DNA of 64,000 nucleotides, from NCBI RefSeq assembly GCF_900182815.1, contig NZ_FXUA01000002.1, positions 186,001 to 250,000 on the forward strand, read 5' to 3'. Each line of letters starts with the position of its first letter. The first letter of the stretch is position 1. Below, one piece after another: positions 18,347 to 26,411 of this stretch. Both the position numbers and the translations under genes were made by a program. Source of the DNA: Algoriphagus winogradskyi (GTDB lineage: Bacteria; Bacteroidota; Bacteroidia; Cytophagales; Cyclobacteriaceae). Under the pieces are notes generated by a model. It saw only the letters and a program-made list of their open reading frames with translations. It was not told where the DNA came from and ran no database searches.

Positions 18347-18354
18347 TAGCTTTG
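18347..18354 (+). promoter_or_regulatory. Promoter -7 box for pheS
   Basis: TAGCTTTG fits TAnnTTTG exactly and ends 22 bases before the ATG at 18377. Confidence 0.5.
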
Positions 18355-18376
18355 TCCCTCGAATAAATTGAATCCC

Positions 18377-19405
18377 ATGTACCAAGAGAAAATCGAAGCT
18401 ATCAAAGCCGCTATTTCAGCAGCTGACGCAACTAATCCAGAGGAGCTAGAAGCCTACAGAATGGAGTATATATCCAAGAAATCTGTGGTGGGTGAGCTTT
18501 TTGCAGGCATGGGTAAAATTCCTAATGAGGAGAAAAAAGCCTATGGTCAGCTGGTAAATGGAGTGAAGCAATTGGCAGAAGCGAAGTTTCAGGAGCTGAT
18601 CGAAAAAGTCAATCAAGCCAATAAAAAGTCAAAATCGGCTGGTATCGATTTGACTCTACCTCCGTCTAATCAAAGTTTGGGAGGAATTCACCCGCTGACT
18701 GCTACCCGTCAGCGCATCATAGATATTTTCGAACGAATTGGTTTCAACCTCTCCGAAGGTCCGGAGATCGAAGACGATTGGCATAACTTCACTGCGCTGA
18801 ATTTCCCTGAAAATCACCCAGCTCGGGAGATGCAGGATACTTTCTTCATTGAGAAAAACCCTGATATCGCGTTGAGAACACACACCTCATCTGTTCAGGT
18901 ACGCGTGATGGAGAATCAGAAACCTCCTATCCGCACGCTTTCCCCGGGTAGAGTTTATAGAAATGAAGCCATTTCAGCCCGTGCACATTGTATTTTCCAC
19001 CAGGTAGAAGGATTATACGTGGATGAAAATGTTGGTTTTGCTGATTTGAAGAATACGCTTTATCACTTCGCTAAAGAGATGTTTGGCAAGGAAACCAAAG
19101 TGCGATTCAGACCATCTTATTTCCCTTTTACAGAGCCAAGTGCAGAGATCGACATCACCTGTCTGATCTGTGGCGGCAAAGGCTGTAATGTCTGCAAAGG
19201 CAGTGGCTGGGTAGAGATTGGAGGATCAGGAATGGTGGATCCAAATGTTTTGGAAAACTGTGGTATTGATTCTAAGAAATGTACTGGCTTTGCCTTCGGT
19301 ATGGGTATAGAGCGAATTGCTATGCTGAAATATCAGATCAAAGATCTTCGATTATTTACGGAGAATGATGTGAGATTCCTGAGGCAGTTTAGGCCCTTGC
19401 TTTAG
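18377..19405 (+). CDS. pheS: Phenylalanyl-tRNA synthetase alpha subunit
   Basis: Catalytic subunit of the alpha2beta2 phenylalanine-tRNA ligase. I start at ATG 18377 (342 residues) rather than a TTG nine bases upstream. The N-terminal coiled-coil arm covers about 1-85. Class II motifs follow: HPLTATRQRIIDIFERIGF, motif 2 FHQVEGLYVDE region, and the motif 3 GFAFGMGIERIAML. An insert with two CxxC pairs (CLICGGKGCNVC, near 255) is the zinc-knuckle-like element seen in many bacterial PheS. The beta subunit gene is not in the window. Confidence 0.97.
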   Translation: MYQEKIEAIKAAISAADATNPEELEAYRMEYISKKSVVGELFAGMGKIPNEEKKAYGQLVNGVKQLAEAKFQELIEKVNQANKKSKSAGIDLTLPPSNQSLGGIHPLTATRQRIIDIFERIGFNLSEGPEIEDDWHNFTALNFPENHPAREMQDTFFIEKNPDIALRTHTSSVQVRVMENQKPPIRTLSPGRVYRNEAISARAHCIFHQVEGLYVDENVGFADLKNTLYHFAKEMFGKETKVRFRPSYFPFTEPSAEIDITCLICGGKGCNVCKGSGWVEIGGSGMVDPNVLENCGIDSKKCTGFAFGMGIERIAMLKYQIKDLRLFTENDVRFLRQFRPLL

Positions 19406-19468
19406 CAAAATTCAGTTGAACCTTTCTTTAGATAGTTTTCGTAAACAAAATTACTTTAACTTAATTGT

Positions 19469-19582
19469 ATGAAATCGTGTCAGGTTGATGCTAACAGTAA
19501 TGACAAAAAAGGCAGACACTTGGATGATTTTAACCTTGCGAGATTCCATGTGACTTCTAAAAATCAAATTATAAAGGCATGA
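19469..19582 (+). CDS. Leader reading frame A before a toxin-antitoxin pair
   Basis: A 37-codon frame opens with ATGAAATCG and stops with a TGA that overlaps the antitoxin ATG (ATGA). It contains the 10-base core GCGAGATTCC at 19538-19547, shared with the leaders at 28098 and 60251. In this copy the core is out of frame with the start; in the shifted frame the bases after the core read EIPCDF then stop, matching the peptide end of copy B. It may be a frameshifted copy or an RNA element. Low certainty that it is translated. Confidence 0.4.
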   Translation: MKSCQVDANSNDKKGRHLDDFNLARFHVTSKNQIIKA

Positions 19583-19797
19583 AAATCACATTAGAAATAA
19601 AAGATAATAAGGCATCTGCCTTTTTGAATTTTATCAAAAGTCTGGATTTCATTCAAATCAAGTCTGAAGAAAATTTGGACGAGCCTAGTAAAGCTGAACT
19701 TCTTGAGAATGTAGCTGATGGCATAAGAGAAGTAAAAGAATACGAAGCTGGTAACCGAACGATGAAAAGTGCTAAGGCTTTTTTAGATGAGCTATAA
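19579..19797 (+). CDS. Putative antitoxin of a RelE/ParE-type pair
   Basis: A 72-residue protein, acidic and helical in its second half (SKAELLENVADGIREVKEYE), with an N-terminal MKITLEIKDNKASAFLNFIKSL stretch similar in pattern to small antitoxins found beside RelE-like toxins in Bacteroidota. No classic DNA-binding motif is evident. It overlaps the toxin frame by 11 bases, so translation is probably coupled. Function rests on this arrangement rather than on a strong motif. Confidence 0.75.
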   Translation: MKITLEIKDNKASAFLNFIKSLDFIQIKSEENLDEPSKAELLENVADGIREVKEYEAGNRTMKSAKAFLDEL

Positions 19798-20116
19798 AGT
19801 TTTAGTCACTAGCACTTTTCAAAAGGATACTAAACGACTTTTTAAAAAATATCCTTCAATTAAATCTGACCTTCAGCACCTTATAGAGACACTTGAAACT
19901 AATCCAACTCAAGGAACTGCTCTTGGTAATGATCTCTATAAAATCCGTCTTGCAATCGGTTCTACTGGAAAGGGGAAATCAGGAGGGGCAAGAGTAATTT
20001 CACTTGTCAAAGTTATACGTGAGGAAGTGTTTTTGCTATCCCTTTATTCCAAAACAGAGAAAAGTACGATTTCTAAAGAAGAGCTTAGTGAGTTGATTTC
20101 TAAACTAAATAGATAG
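19787..20116 (+). CDS. RelE/ParE-superfamily toxin
   Basis: A 109-residue basic protein with the RelE/ParE pattern: N-terminal strand YKVLVTSTFQKDTKRLFKKYP, a helical segment SIKSDLQHLIETLE, a strand LYKIRLAIGS, then GGARVISLV and VFLLSLYSKTEKSTIS, as in addiction toxins that either cut mRNA on ribosomes or poison gyrase. The central GSTGKGKSGGARVI resembles the HigB/RelE-like subgroup of Bacteroidota. Which target it hits cannot be told. A terminator follows. Confidence 0.85.
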   Translation: MSYKVLVTSTFQKDTKRLFKKYPSIKSDLQHLIETLETNPTQGTALGNDLYKIRLAIGSTGKGKSGGARVISLVKVIREEVFLLSLYSKTEKSTISKEELSELISKLNR

Positions 20117-20120
20117 AATA

Positions 20121-20164
20121 CTTTCTCTCATAACATAATCATTCTGCGGAGAAAGCATTTTTTT
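20121..20164 (+). terminator. Terminator after the toxin gene
   Basis: CTTTCTC (20121-20127) pairs with GAGAAAG (20149-20155) across a 21-base loop, followed by a T run. Confidence 0.65.
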
Positions 20165-20259
20165 GCTGTTCGTGTGCTGAACAGCGGCGGAAGATTTTAT
20201 GGCTTTAAAAACTGCTTTTTGCAATTCTTGAAAACAGCAACAATGTCAAATTTTAGGAC

Positions 20260-20293
20260 AAAAAAAAAGGCTCAAATCTACCGACTTGAACCT
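20260..20293 (-). terminator. Terminator after kmo
   Basis: On the minus strand AGGTTCAA and TTGAGCCT form an 8-bp stem (one G-T pair) followed by nine T. It lies about 70 bases beyond the kmo stop. Confidence 0.8.
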
Positions 20294-20305
20294 GATTTTC
20301 TCTTG

Positions 20306-20361
20306 GTGCCAACTCTGCGATCCCGATGGCTGTCGGGACTCCACGTGCTCTGCGGTTAAAG
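20306..20361. repeat. Spacer patch with a TCCCGA/TCGGGA hairpin
   Basis: TCCCGA (20321-20326) and TCGGGA (20333-20338) face each other across six bases, embedded between two CTCTGCG words; the second continues as GTGCTCTGCGGTTAAA. A similar word (GTGCGCTCTGCGGCTAAA) lies at 17451-17468. It looks like a degenerate intergenic repeat rather than a gene. Confidence 0.45.
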
Positions 20362-20363
20362 AA

Positions 20364-21716
20364 CTACACCGCTTTAGCTGTTTCCATTTTATAAATAATA
20401 TCCTCGTAGTCGAGCTTATTCCAATTCTCTGTAATCAACGGATCAGCCATAACGCGATCCATAATTGCTTCCTGAAGTTTTCCCTGAGTATAAGCTTCAG
20501 AATACCTCATATCAGTAAAAGTAACCATGGAATAGAGCGGAATCCAGTCATTTGGGTACAATTCGTATAGCTTTGCTTCGATTTTTTTGCGAAGCACAAA
20601 CTTCGGATCTGCCACGGAATCTCTCATTTCTTCAAAATTCTCCATTGCCAACTGACAGATGGCATCGGTATCTACCTTGCGTTTTTTCTGGAATTTCTCA
20701 AAAACCAAATCCCAGGAATTAGTCCCATACTTATCGATCAGACCATTCAAAATAGAGCAATCCTCAAAACCGCAATTCATACCCTGCCCATAGAAAGGAA
20801 CCATCGCATGACTCGCATCACCCATCAGCAAACTTGTGCCCTGAACCCATGGGAAGCATTCCACATTGATTAGCGCCGAAGTTGGGTTAGCAAAAAACTC
20901 AGTCATCAGATCTGGCATGAGCTTATAGGCATCGTCAAAATAATTGGAGAAAAGGATCTCTAGATCATGCTCATCATTGATTTTGTCAAAGCAAACTTTT
21001 GATCCACTGTGAGGCAAAAACAAGGTACAGGTAAATGTCTTGTCTGGATTCGGAAGTGCGATCAGCATAAACTTGCCTCTAGGCCAGATATGCAAGGCAT
21101 TCGGATCCATCGCAAATTCCCCGTTAGCAGTTGCCGGAATAGTTAGCTCCTTGTATTCGTGAGTGATGTATTCCTGCTTGTAGTTGAAACGGATCTGCTT
21201 TTGCATCGCCAATCTAAGCGATGAATAAGCTCCATCAGATCCAAATAGTACAGGAGCTTTGATTTTTTCCTCTCCCTTCGGAGTCTGGAAAGTAATTTCT
21301 TGGGAGTTGAAATCCACTTCCAGACATTTATGCTCGAAATTGTATTTTGCACCAAGCTTTTCTCCTTCTTCTACCAGAAGCTGGTTAAATTTTCCCCTAG
21401 AAAGGGAATAAATAGCCTGATTCTCTTTTCCGTAGGAAATAAAAGTAGTACCACCATGTTCATCATGAACTTTACGTCCATACATGGGAATAGCCAATGG
21501 CATTACCTTTTCTTTGAGTCCAACTTCCTCTAGTGCCTTCCATCCTCGATGGCTTAGCGCCATATTGATAGATCTTTTGCCTTCTTCGAAAGTAGATTTA
21601 CGTTTGTCAGGTCTTTTGTCAAAAACAGCAACTTCTAAGCCTTGGCGCTTCAGATATATAGCCATTAGAGAACCTATCAATCCGGCTCCTAATACGGTAA
21701 CTTGATTCTTTTCCAT
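20364..21716 (-). CDS. kmo: Kynurenine 3-monooxygenase
   Basis: FAD- and NADPH-dependent enzyme converting kynurenine to 3-hydroxykynurenine. I start at ATG 21716 (450 residues); a GTG at 21734 is possible. The Rossmann FAD motif VLGAGLIGSLMAIYLKRQG is at the N-terminus, followed by the conserved KRSINMALSHRGW block, FGSDGAYSSLR in the middle, and the second FAD motif LLMGDASHAMVPFYGQGMNCGFEDC, which is highly characteristic of KMO. It is the last gene of the haao-kynU-kmo series, 25 bases after kynU. Confidence 0.95.
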   Translation of the reverse strand: MEKNQVTVLGAGLIGSLMAIYLKRQGLEVAVFDKRPDKRKSTFEEGKRSINMALSHRGWKALEEVGLKEKVMPLAIPMYGRKVHDEHGGTTFISYGKENQAIYSLSRGKFNQLLVEEGEKLGAKYNFEHKCLEVDFNSQEITFQTPKGEEKIKAPVLFGSDGAYSSLRLAMQKQIRFNYKQEYITHEYKELTIPATANGEFAMDPNALHIWPRGKFMLIALPNPDKTFTCTLFLPHSGSKVCFDKINDEHDLEILFSNYFDDAYKLMPDLMTEFFANPTSALINVECFPWVQGTSLLMGDASHAMVPFYGQGMNCGFEDCSILNGLIDKYGTNSWDLVFEKFQKKRKVDTDAICQLAMENFEEMRDSVADPKFVLRKKIEAKLYELYPNDWIPLYSMVTFTDMRYSEAYTQGKLQEAIMDRVMADPLITENWNKLDYEDIIYKMETAKAV

Positions 21717-21741
21717 TTGGATTGTTTTATCCACGCTTCCT

Positions 21742-23019
21742 TTAAGCGAATTTCTTCAGAGATTGTTCCAAAATCTGTGCAAATCGGAACACGTCTAGGA
21801 AGCTGTTATAGAGCGGTGTAGGTGCTAGACGTATCACATTTGGATTGCGCCAGTCGCCTACGACTCCGTGTTTATACCATTCATCGAATACAGCCTTGCC
21901 TCCGCGATGAATGTGCAAAGATAACTGACAGCCTCTTTCTACAGGATTATTAGGAGTAATAATTTCCAAAACCCCTGAATTTCCGCTGATTTCCTCAATT
22001 AGATAAGCTAAATATGCTGTCAGCTGTTCTGATTTTCTCCTCAAATTTGCAATTCCAGCTTCCTGAAAAATATCTAAGGATGCCTGATGAACGGCTAAAC
22101 CGATAATATCGGAATTGGAAAGCTGCCAGCCATCGGCTCCATGCATTGGCACAAATCCCTTTTCCATCTTGAAGCGCTGCTCCTGATCATGTCCCCACCA
22201 TCCGGCAAAGCGATTCATATCTGGACGCTCCGCAAATCGCTCATGGATAAATACTCCAGATACGTTCCCAGGACCGGAGTTCATGTATTTATAACTGCAC
22301 CAAGTCGCAAAATCAACATCCCAATCATGGAGGCTCAATGGAGCATTTCCAACAGCATGCGCCAGATCAAATCCAGCATAAGCGCCTACTTCATGGGCTG
22401 CTGCCGTAATGGCTTTCATATCGAAAACCTGTCCGGTGTAATATTGCAAACCAGCCATATTCACCATAGCTAGGGAATCACCCTGCTTTCTTATTTCTGC
22501 CAAAATATCCTCGGTACGAAGCGTATGCTCACCTTTTCTTGGTGCCAGTTCCACAATAACATCCTCAGGATCTAAACCATGAAACTTCACCTGAGTTTCC
22601 AGCATGTATTGATCTGAGGGAAAAGCGCCAGCTTCTACGATGATTTTGTAGCGCTCTTTTGTGGGCTGATAAAATGAAACCATTAACAAATGAAGGTTCA
22701 CGGATAGGTTATTCATGGCTACCACTTCGTGCTCATGAGCTCCCACGATTTCAGCTAAAGCTGGCTTTGATTTTTGCTTCGCAAACATCCAGGCATCTTC
22801 TCCATGAAAATGTCCATCAACAGCCATTTCTGCCCAATTGGATAATTCCTTTGCTATGTAATCTTTAGCTGATTTGGGCTGTAAGCCTAGAGAATTTCCA
22901 CAGAGATAAATCGCATCTTTTCCATCAACTTTCGGAAAAAGAAAACGATCCCGAAAGTGTGAAAGAGAATCTTTCTCATCCATCTCACGCGCAAATTCAG
23001 CTGAATATTGGTAGTTCAT
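21742..23019 (-). CDS. kynU: Kynureninase
   Basis: PLP enzyme cleaving 3-hydroxykynurenine (or kynurenine) to 3-hydroxyanthranilate (or anthranilate) plus alanine. The 425-residue chain has the family marks AIYLCGNSLGLQPK near residue 37, FDLAHAVGN around 223 (Asp and His of the cofactor site), and WCSYKYMNSGPGNVSG with the Schiff-base lysine. It lies upstream of kmo on the same strand with 25 bases between them, and 161 bases behind haao, so the set is probably one transcript or two close ones. Confidence 0.96.
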   Translation of the reverse strand: MNYQYSAEFAREMDEKDSLSHFRDRFLFPKVDGKDAIYLCGNSLGLQPKSAKDYIAKELSNWAEMAVDGHFHGEDAWMFAKQKSKPALAEIVGAHEHEVVAMNNLSVNLHLLMVSFYQPTKERYKIIVEAGAFPSDQYMLETQVKFHGLDPEDVIVELAPRKGEHTLRTEDILAEIRKQGDSLAMVNMAGLQYYTGQVFDMKAITAAAHEVGAYAGFDLAHAVGNAPLSLHDWDVDFATWCSYKYMNSGPGNVSGVFIHERFAERPDMNRFAGWWGHDQEQRFKMEKGFVPMHGADGWQLSNSDIIGLAVHQASLDIFQEAGIANLRRKSEQLTAYLAYLIEEISGNSGVLEIITPNNPVERGCQLSLHIHRGGKAVFDEWYKHGVVGDWRNPNVIRLAPTPLYNSFLDVFRFAQILEQSLKKFA

Positions 23020-23100
23020 TCTAATCTATTTGGGGTTATATGAACTTCTGTCAAAAAGGCAAAAGTGTCTAAAGTTTTGGTGAGCCTATCTTTTAGGTGC

Positions 23101-23114
23101 ATCGGTCATCGGTC
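23101..23114 (+). repeat. Two tandem ATCGGTC heptamers
   Basis: Two exact copies of ATCGGTC lie head to tail in the kynU-haao spacer, followed by a degraded third unit. They fit the TTNNGTC pattern of the heptamer family described at other loci in this window. On their own two copies would not be significant. Confidence 0.4.
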
Positions 23115-23180
23115 ACCCGGCAATTATTCAAAAGAAAACAAAAAGTTTAACTCTATATTAATGACCTTAATAACACAACT

Positions 23181-23693
23181 CTATTTCTCCATTACTGTTC
23201 CGCAATTCTTGCATGTCGTGTGCTCTGGATTGCCCCAAAACCTTTCTTGAACTGGAGGGAGCTGCTTAACAATGTCCGTAACTTCAAAAAATTCCTCATA
23301 AAGCTTTTCACCACAGTTTTCACAGTGCCAGATAAACCCATCTACCTCACCAGCTCTTCGATATCGCTCTATCACCAAACCAATTGTATTTGCCGGACGG
23401 CGAGGAGAGTGAGGTACCTTTGCAGGAAGTAGGAATATTTCTCCTTCGCGGATATGAATGTCTTTAGGCTTTCCGTCTTCAATAACTTTCAGGACAATAT
23501 CTCCTTCTAGTTGATAGAAAAACTCTTCTCCTTCATTGGAATGATAGTCTTTGCGGGAATTTGGCCCGCCCACTACCATGACGATAAAGTCGTCATTTCC
23601 TTTGTAAACCTGCTGGTTTCCAATCGGTGGTTTCAACAAATGTCTATTTTCGTCTATCCATTTTTTGAAGTTGAACGGTTGAGCTAATGCCAT
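23181..23693 (-). CDS. haao: 3-hydroxyanthranilate 3,4-dioxygenase
   Basis: Iron dioxygenase that opens the ring of 3-hydroxyanthranilate; the product cyclises to quinolinate, a NAD precursor. In 170 residues the cupin iron ligands are visible in YHSNEGEEFFYQLEG (His and Glu) and VPHSPRRP (His). The C-terminal half holds a rubredoxin-like iron site with two CxxC pairs (CENC and CKNC), as in bacterial HAAO (NbaC). It heads the minus-strand kynurenine series and is divergent from a dipeptidase gene. Quinolinate phosphoribosyl transferase and tryptophan dioxygenase are not in the window. Confidence 0.96.
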   Translation of the reverse strand: MALAQPFNFKKWIDENRHLLKPPIGNQQVYKGNDDFIVMVVGGPNSRKDYHSNEGEEFFYQLEGDIVLKVIEDGKPKDIHIREGEIFLLPAKVPHSPRRPANTIGLVIERYRRAGEVDGFIWHCENCGEKLYEEFFEVTDIVKQLPPVQERFWGNPEHTTCKNCGTVMEK

Positions 23694-23787
23694 ATCGCTT
23701 ATTTTTCTGGTGAAATTGAAAATCTATCTGAAGATTACCTAACAGTAATACTCCCTAAAAGTATTAAAAAACATACGCTTTTTTGGC

Positions 23788-23795
23788 TTACTTTG
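23788..23795 (+). promoter_or_regulatory. Candidate -7 box for the dipeptidase gene
   Basis: TTACTTTG is one mismatch from TAnnTTTG and ends 15 bases before the ATG at 23811. Confidence 0.4.
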
Positions 23796-23810
23796 CCATA
23801 ACCCCAAAAA

Positions 23811-24803
23811 ATGATGAGCTTCCCAATAATTGACATGCACTGTGATTTACTGTCCTATTTGGCAAAAATTCCAGGTGCAAATGCCTATGCAAAAGATGAA
23901 ATCACCTGCGCTATTCCTTGGCTGAAGGATGGAAATGTGCGCATGCAAATCTTGGCGATTTACACTGATGTAAAGCCAGAAAGCATGAGTTTGGCTACAA
24001 GACAAGCTCAGATTTTCTCAGAATTATTAGAAAAGCATGAGAATGATCTTGCCTTTGCTGATGCTGATTTTTTGCAAAACTGGGACAAACAAAACTGTGT
24101 TGGAATAAAAGCGTCTGTGGAAAACGCTGCAGGTATTGGCAATGAAGATGCGACTTGGGAGGAAATCTACAGGCAGTTTGATGCAATTCTGGAAAAAGTA
24201 AAATCTCTTGCATACATCAGCCTAACCCATCATACTGAAAACCGCTTTGGTGGGGGAAATTATACCAAAGGAATTGGGTTGAAGGACGACGGGAAAAAGC
24301 TGCTGGATTACATGGCTGGCAAAAGAATTCCGGTTGATTTATCGCACACCTCTGATTTGCTTGCTGAAGGGATTTTAAATCATATTGATAGTAATCAACT
24401 GGATATCCCAGTGATTGCAAGTCACTCCAATTTCAGAGAAATATGGAATCATCCCCGAAATCTTACCGATGAGTTTGCCAAAGAAATCATACATCGTGGA
24501 GGAATCATAGGAGTAAATTTCTTGAGAGCTTTCTTGGATCCTGAGGTTCCGGAGCGATTATTTGATCATATTTTCCATGGGTTCCAGATTGGTGGAGAAA
24601 AATCAATCTGTTTTGGAGCAGATTATTTTTACACCAAGGATTTTGGCGATCCTGAGAGGCATCCTTTTTATTTTCCATTAGTAGAAAATGCTGGAAAATA
24701 TCCTTCTCTGCTGAAAAGTATGGAAGATAAATTAAGCGCTGAAAACCTGGAAGACTTAGCTTACAGCAATGCGCTAGAATTCTATCGAAAAATCCAATCC
24801 TAA
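23811..24803 (+). CDS. Membrane-dipeptidase-like M19 peptidase
   Basis: Zinc dipeptidase of family M19 (renal dipeptidase-like), probably cytoplasmic since no signal peptide is seen. Metal and active-site motifs: DMHCDLLS at the N-terminus, KASVENAAGI in the middle, SLTHHTENRFGGG, PVDLSHTSDL, and ASHSNFREIWNHPRN. Length of 330 residues is typical. Two adjacent ATG codons (23811, 23814) are both possible starts. Its stop codon overlaps the start of the next gene (TAATG), so the two are translationally coupled. Confidence 0.93.
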   Translation: MMSFPIIDMHCDLLSYLAKIPGANAYAKDEITCAIPWLKDGNVRMQILAIYTDVKPESMSLATRQAQIFSELLEKHENDLAFADADFLQNWDKQNCVGIKASVENAAGIGNEDATWEEIYRQFDAILEKVKSLAYISLTHHTENRFGGGNYTKGIGLKDDGKKLLDYMAGKRIPVDLSHTSDLLAEGILNHIDSNQLDIPVIASHSNFREIWNHPRNLTDEFAKEIIHRGGIIGVNFLRAFLDPEVPERLFDHIFHGFQIGGEKSICFGADYFYTKDFGDPERHPFYFPLVENAGKYPSLLKSMEDKLSAENLEDLAYSNALEFYRKIQS

Positions 24804-25417
24804 TGTCTTCACATCATTTCGTAAAAGATAAGCAGGAGCCAGCCGTTCTCATTTTGGAAGTTGATCAAATTAGCTTTGATCAAGTTTCCCCACTTTTGGA
24901 ATGGGTTCCAACTGTCCTTGTCAGTGAAAAAGTGCTTGACCAAGTGTTGAGCTGGGGAATTAAAATAGATGTAATTCTAGCTACTGAGGCTTTTCAAGCA
25001 GAAAACCAACACTTACTGGAAGAGCAGTACCCTGTGAAATTCATCAACATACTAGATGGTAATTATTTGCAATCAGGGTTGGATTACCTGGTCTCCACTG
25101 AGCACAAAGCAGTGCATTTGGTAGGGATTTCACATCTGGAAGCGCTTGATCTTCAAGACATACTAGTGATGATGAATCTTACGATTTTGGATGGAGATTG
25201 GAAATATTACCCGGTGAAATCGGGGGAATTCAAAAAATGGTTTGCAGAAAGTAGCATCCACATCCATGGTAAGGAAGGTATGCCTGTACAGATTCAGAAT
25301 GAAAATGGAGAATTGATTTTGCCCATCACCTATGCCACTATGCTGGAAGTTCCAGAAGGAATTACAGAGATCAAAGCGCCCGGGATTTTTTGGATTGGGG
25401 AGCAGGTTTATTCATAA
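24803..25417 (+). CDS. Unknown protein, possible thiamine pyrophosphokinase-like fold
   Basis: A 204-residue soluble protein coupled to the dipeptidase gene by a TAATG overlap. The pattern VPTVLVSEKVLDQVLSWGIKIDVILATEAF recalls the region of thiamine pyrophosphokinase that holds GDFDS, and AVHLVGISHLEALDLQDIL recalls its second alpha/beta block, but the acidic catalytic signature is not present. I therefore treat it as an unassigned protein with a weak fold guess. Its 3' end overlaps the convergent gene by 47 bases. Confidence 0.7.
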   Translation: MSSHHFVKDKQEPAVLILEVDQISFDQVSPLLEWVPTVLVSEKVLDQVLSWGIKIDVILATEAFQAENQHLLEEQYPVKFINILDGNYLQSGLDYLVSTEHKAVHLVGISHLEALDLQDILVMMNLTILDGDWKYYPVKSGEFKKWFAESSIHIHGKEGMPVQIQNENGELILPITYATMLEVPEGITEIKAPGIFWIGEQVYS

Positions 25418-25757
25418 ACTTTAGGAACACTAACGTTCCCAATCCATAGCAAAACACATCGATTGGATCTGCTGTATAAGTCTTTGAAACCAGTGGTAAT
25501 ACGATTTCAAAAACAACAGAAAAATAAACCAGTCCAATTAAAACCTGTTTTTTGCTAAATGTAAGTTGATCGCCCATCGGATGAAACCATCTCATTAGCT
25601 GCAGGCAAAGACCAAAAACTACAGGCATTGCCATCAAATCATCACCGTATGATTGATAGAGTGGAACAAAAATTCCCATTGATTTTTCTAGGTATTGATT
25701 TGCCCAAAAAGCAATGGAAGCAAAAATAAAAATTGGGTTTTTGAATAGATTTATCAT
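25371..25757 (-). CDS. Small integral membrane protein
   Basis: A 128-residue protein with about four hydrophobic helices (around residues 4-17, 39-53, 70-88 and 98-112). Similar proteins in this order are sometimes labelled as magnesium citrate transporters, but nothing in the sequence supports a transport role and a VanZ-like or structural function is equally possible. I start at ATG 25757, which forms an ATGA overlap with the stop of the zinc-ribbon gene, so it is translationally coupled. The end overlaps the convergent gene by 47 bases. Confidence 0.7.
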   Translation of the reverse strand: MINLFKNPIFIFASIAFWANQYLEKSMGIFVPLYQSYGDDLMAMPVVFGLCLQLMRWFHPMGDQLTFSKKQVLIGLVYFSVVFEIVLPLVSKTYTADPIDVFCYGLGTLVFLKFMNKPAPQSKKSRAL

Positions 25758-26038
25758 CCTGGTAAAGCTGCAATCAACCACATGATAAAGGTCATGATAG
25801 CCATGAAAACGGTATAAAATAAGTTTCCGGATTTCTTAAAGAATTTCTTAGCCCCAGAATCTTCAGGATTGATGTAAAACATCCAGTCTTTTTCTTGGCG
25901 GTCTTGCTCTAGAATGAATTTTTCCTTCCGCTCAAGCTCTACTGGAGACAGAAACTCTCCGCAATGCTCACAGCGATCCTCGTAATTGTTTGTCCATACA
26001 GACCATTCACCGCAATGGGGACATTTCTTCTGACTCAT
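25754..26038 (-). CDS. Zinc-ribbon membrane protein
   Basis: A 94-residue protein with an N-terminal zinc ribbon made of two CxxC pairs (CPHCGEW and CEHCGEF, residues 6-9 and 23-26), an acidic middle (SPVELERKEKFILEQD), and a C-terminal membrane helix (about 72-92). No function is known to me. It is sandwiched four bases after the HigA-like gene and overlaps the next membrane protein gene, making a compact minus-strand unit. Confidence 0.8.
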   Translation of the reverse strand: MSQKKCPHCGEWSVWTNNYEDRCEHCGEFLSPVELERKEKFILEQDRQEKDWMFYINPEDSGAKKFFKKSGNLFYTVFMAIMTFIMWLIAALPG

Positions 26039-26042
26039 AAGC

Positions 26043-26411
26043 TTATACTACCGCTTTACTTGATTTACCTACCAATATATCGACTGGAAAATCAAGCTTC
26101 TCACTTAATCCACGAATCATATCAACAGTCAGGCTTCTTTTCCCCTTCAAAATTTTTGAAATATTACCTGGATCCCCCATTATGGGTTCCAGGTCTTTGT
26201 TCTTCAAACCCAAATCCTCCAATCGAATTTTAATTGCTTCTATCGGGTCAAGAGAAGGTAACTGAAAATTTTCTTGTTCATAGAGTTTGACTAGAGTTAC
26301 TAATAATTCTAACTTATCACCTTTCTGTGTTCCTTGTTCAGCATCAAATATCTCATCTATTCTCGCTAGATAGTTTTGATACATCGCTTCATTTTGGATT
26401 ATTTTAATCAT
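26043..26411 (-). CDS. HigA-type helix-turn-helix regulator without HigB
   Basis: A 122-residue protein of the HigA antitoxin type: an N-terminal helical region with LELLVTLVKLYEQENF, the family block DPIEAIKIRLEDLGL, and an HTH from about 72 to 108 (NKDLEPIMGDPGNISKILKGKRSL). HigA antitoxins normally follow a HigB toxin; here the preceding coupled gene (ATGA overlap) is instead a predicted secreted TIMP-like protein. It may be an orphan antitoxin acting as a repressor. Confident about the family, unsure about the partner. Confidence 0.88.
   Translation of the reverse strand: MIKIIQNEAMYQNYLARIDEIFDAEQGTQKGDKLELLVTLVKLYEQENFQLPSLDPIEAIKIRLEDLGLKNKDLEPIMGDPGNISKILKGKRSLTVDMIRGLSEKLDFPVDILVGKSSKAVV

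Noticed and set aside
20174..20359. Open frame of 61 codons after the toxin
   Set aside because: It crosses the kmo terminator and a repeat patch and shows no protein-like pattern.
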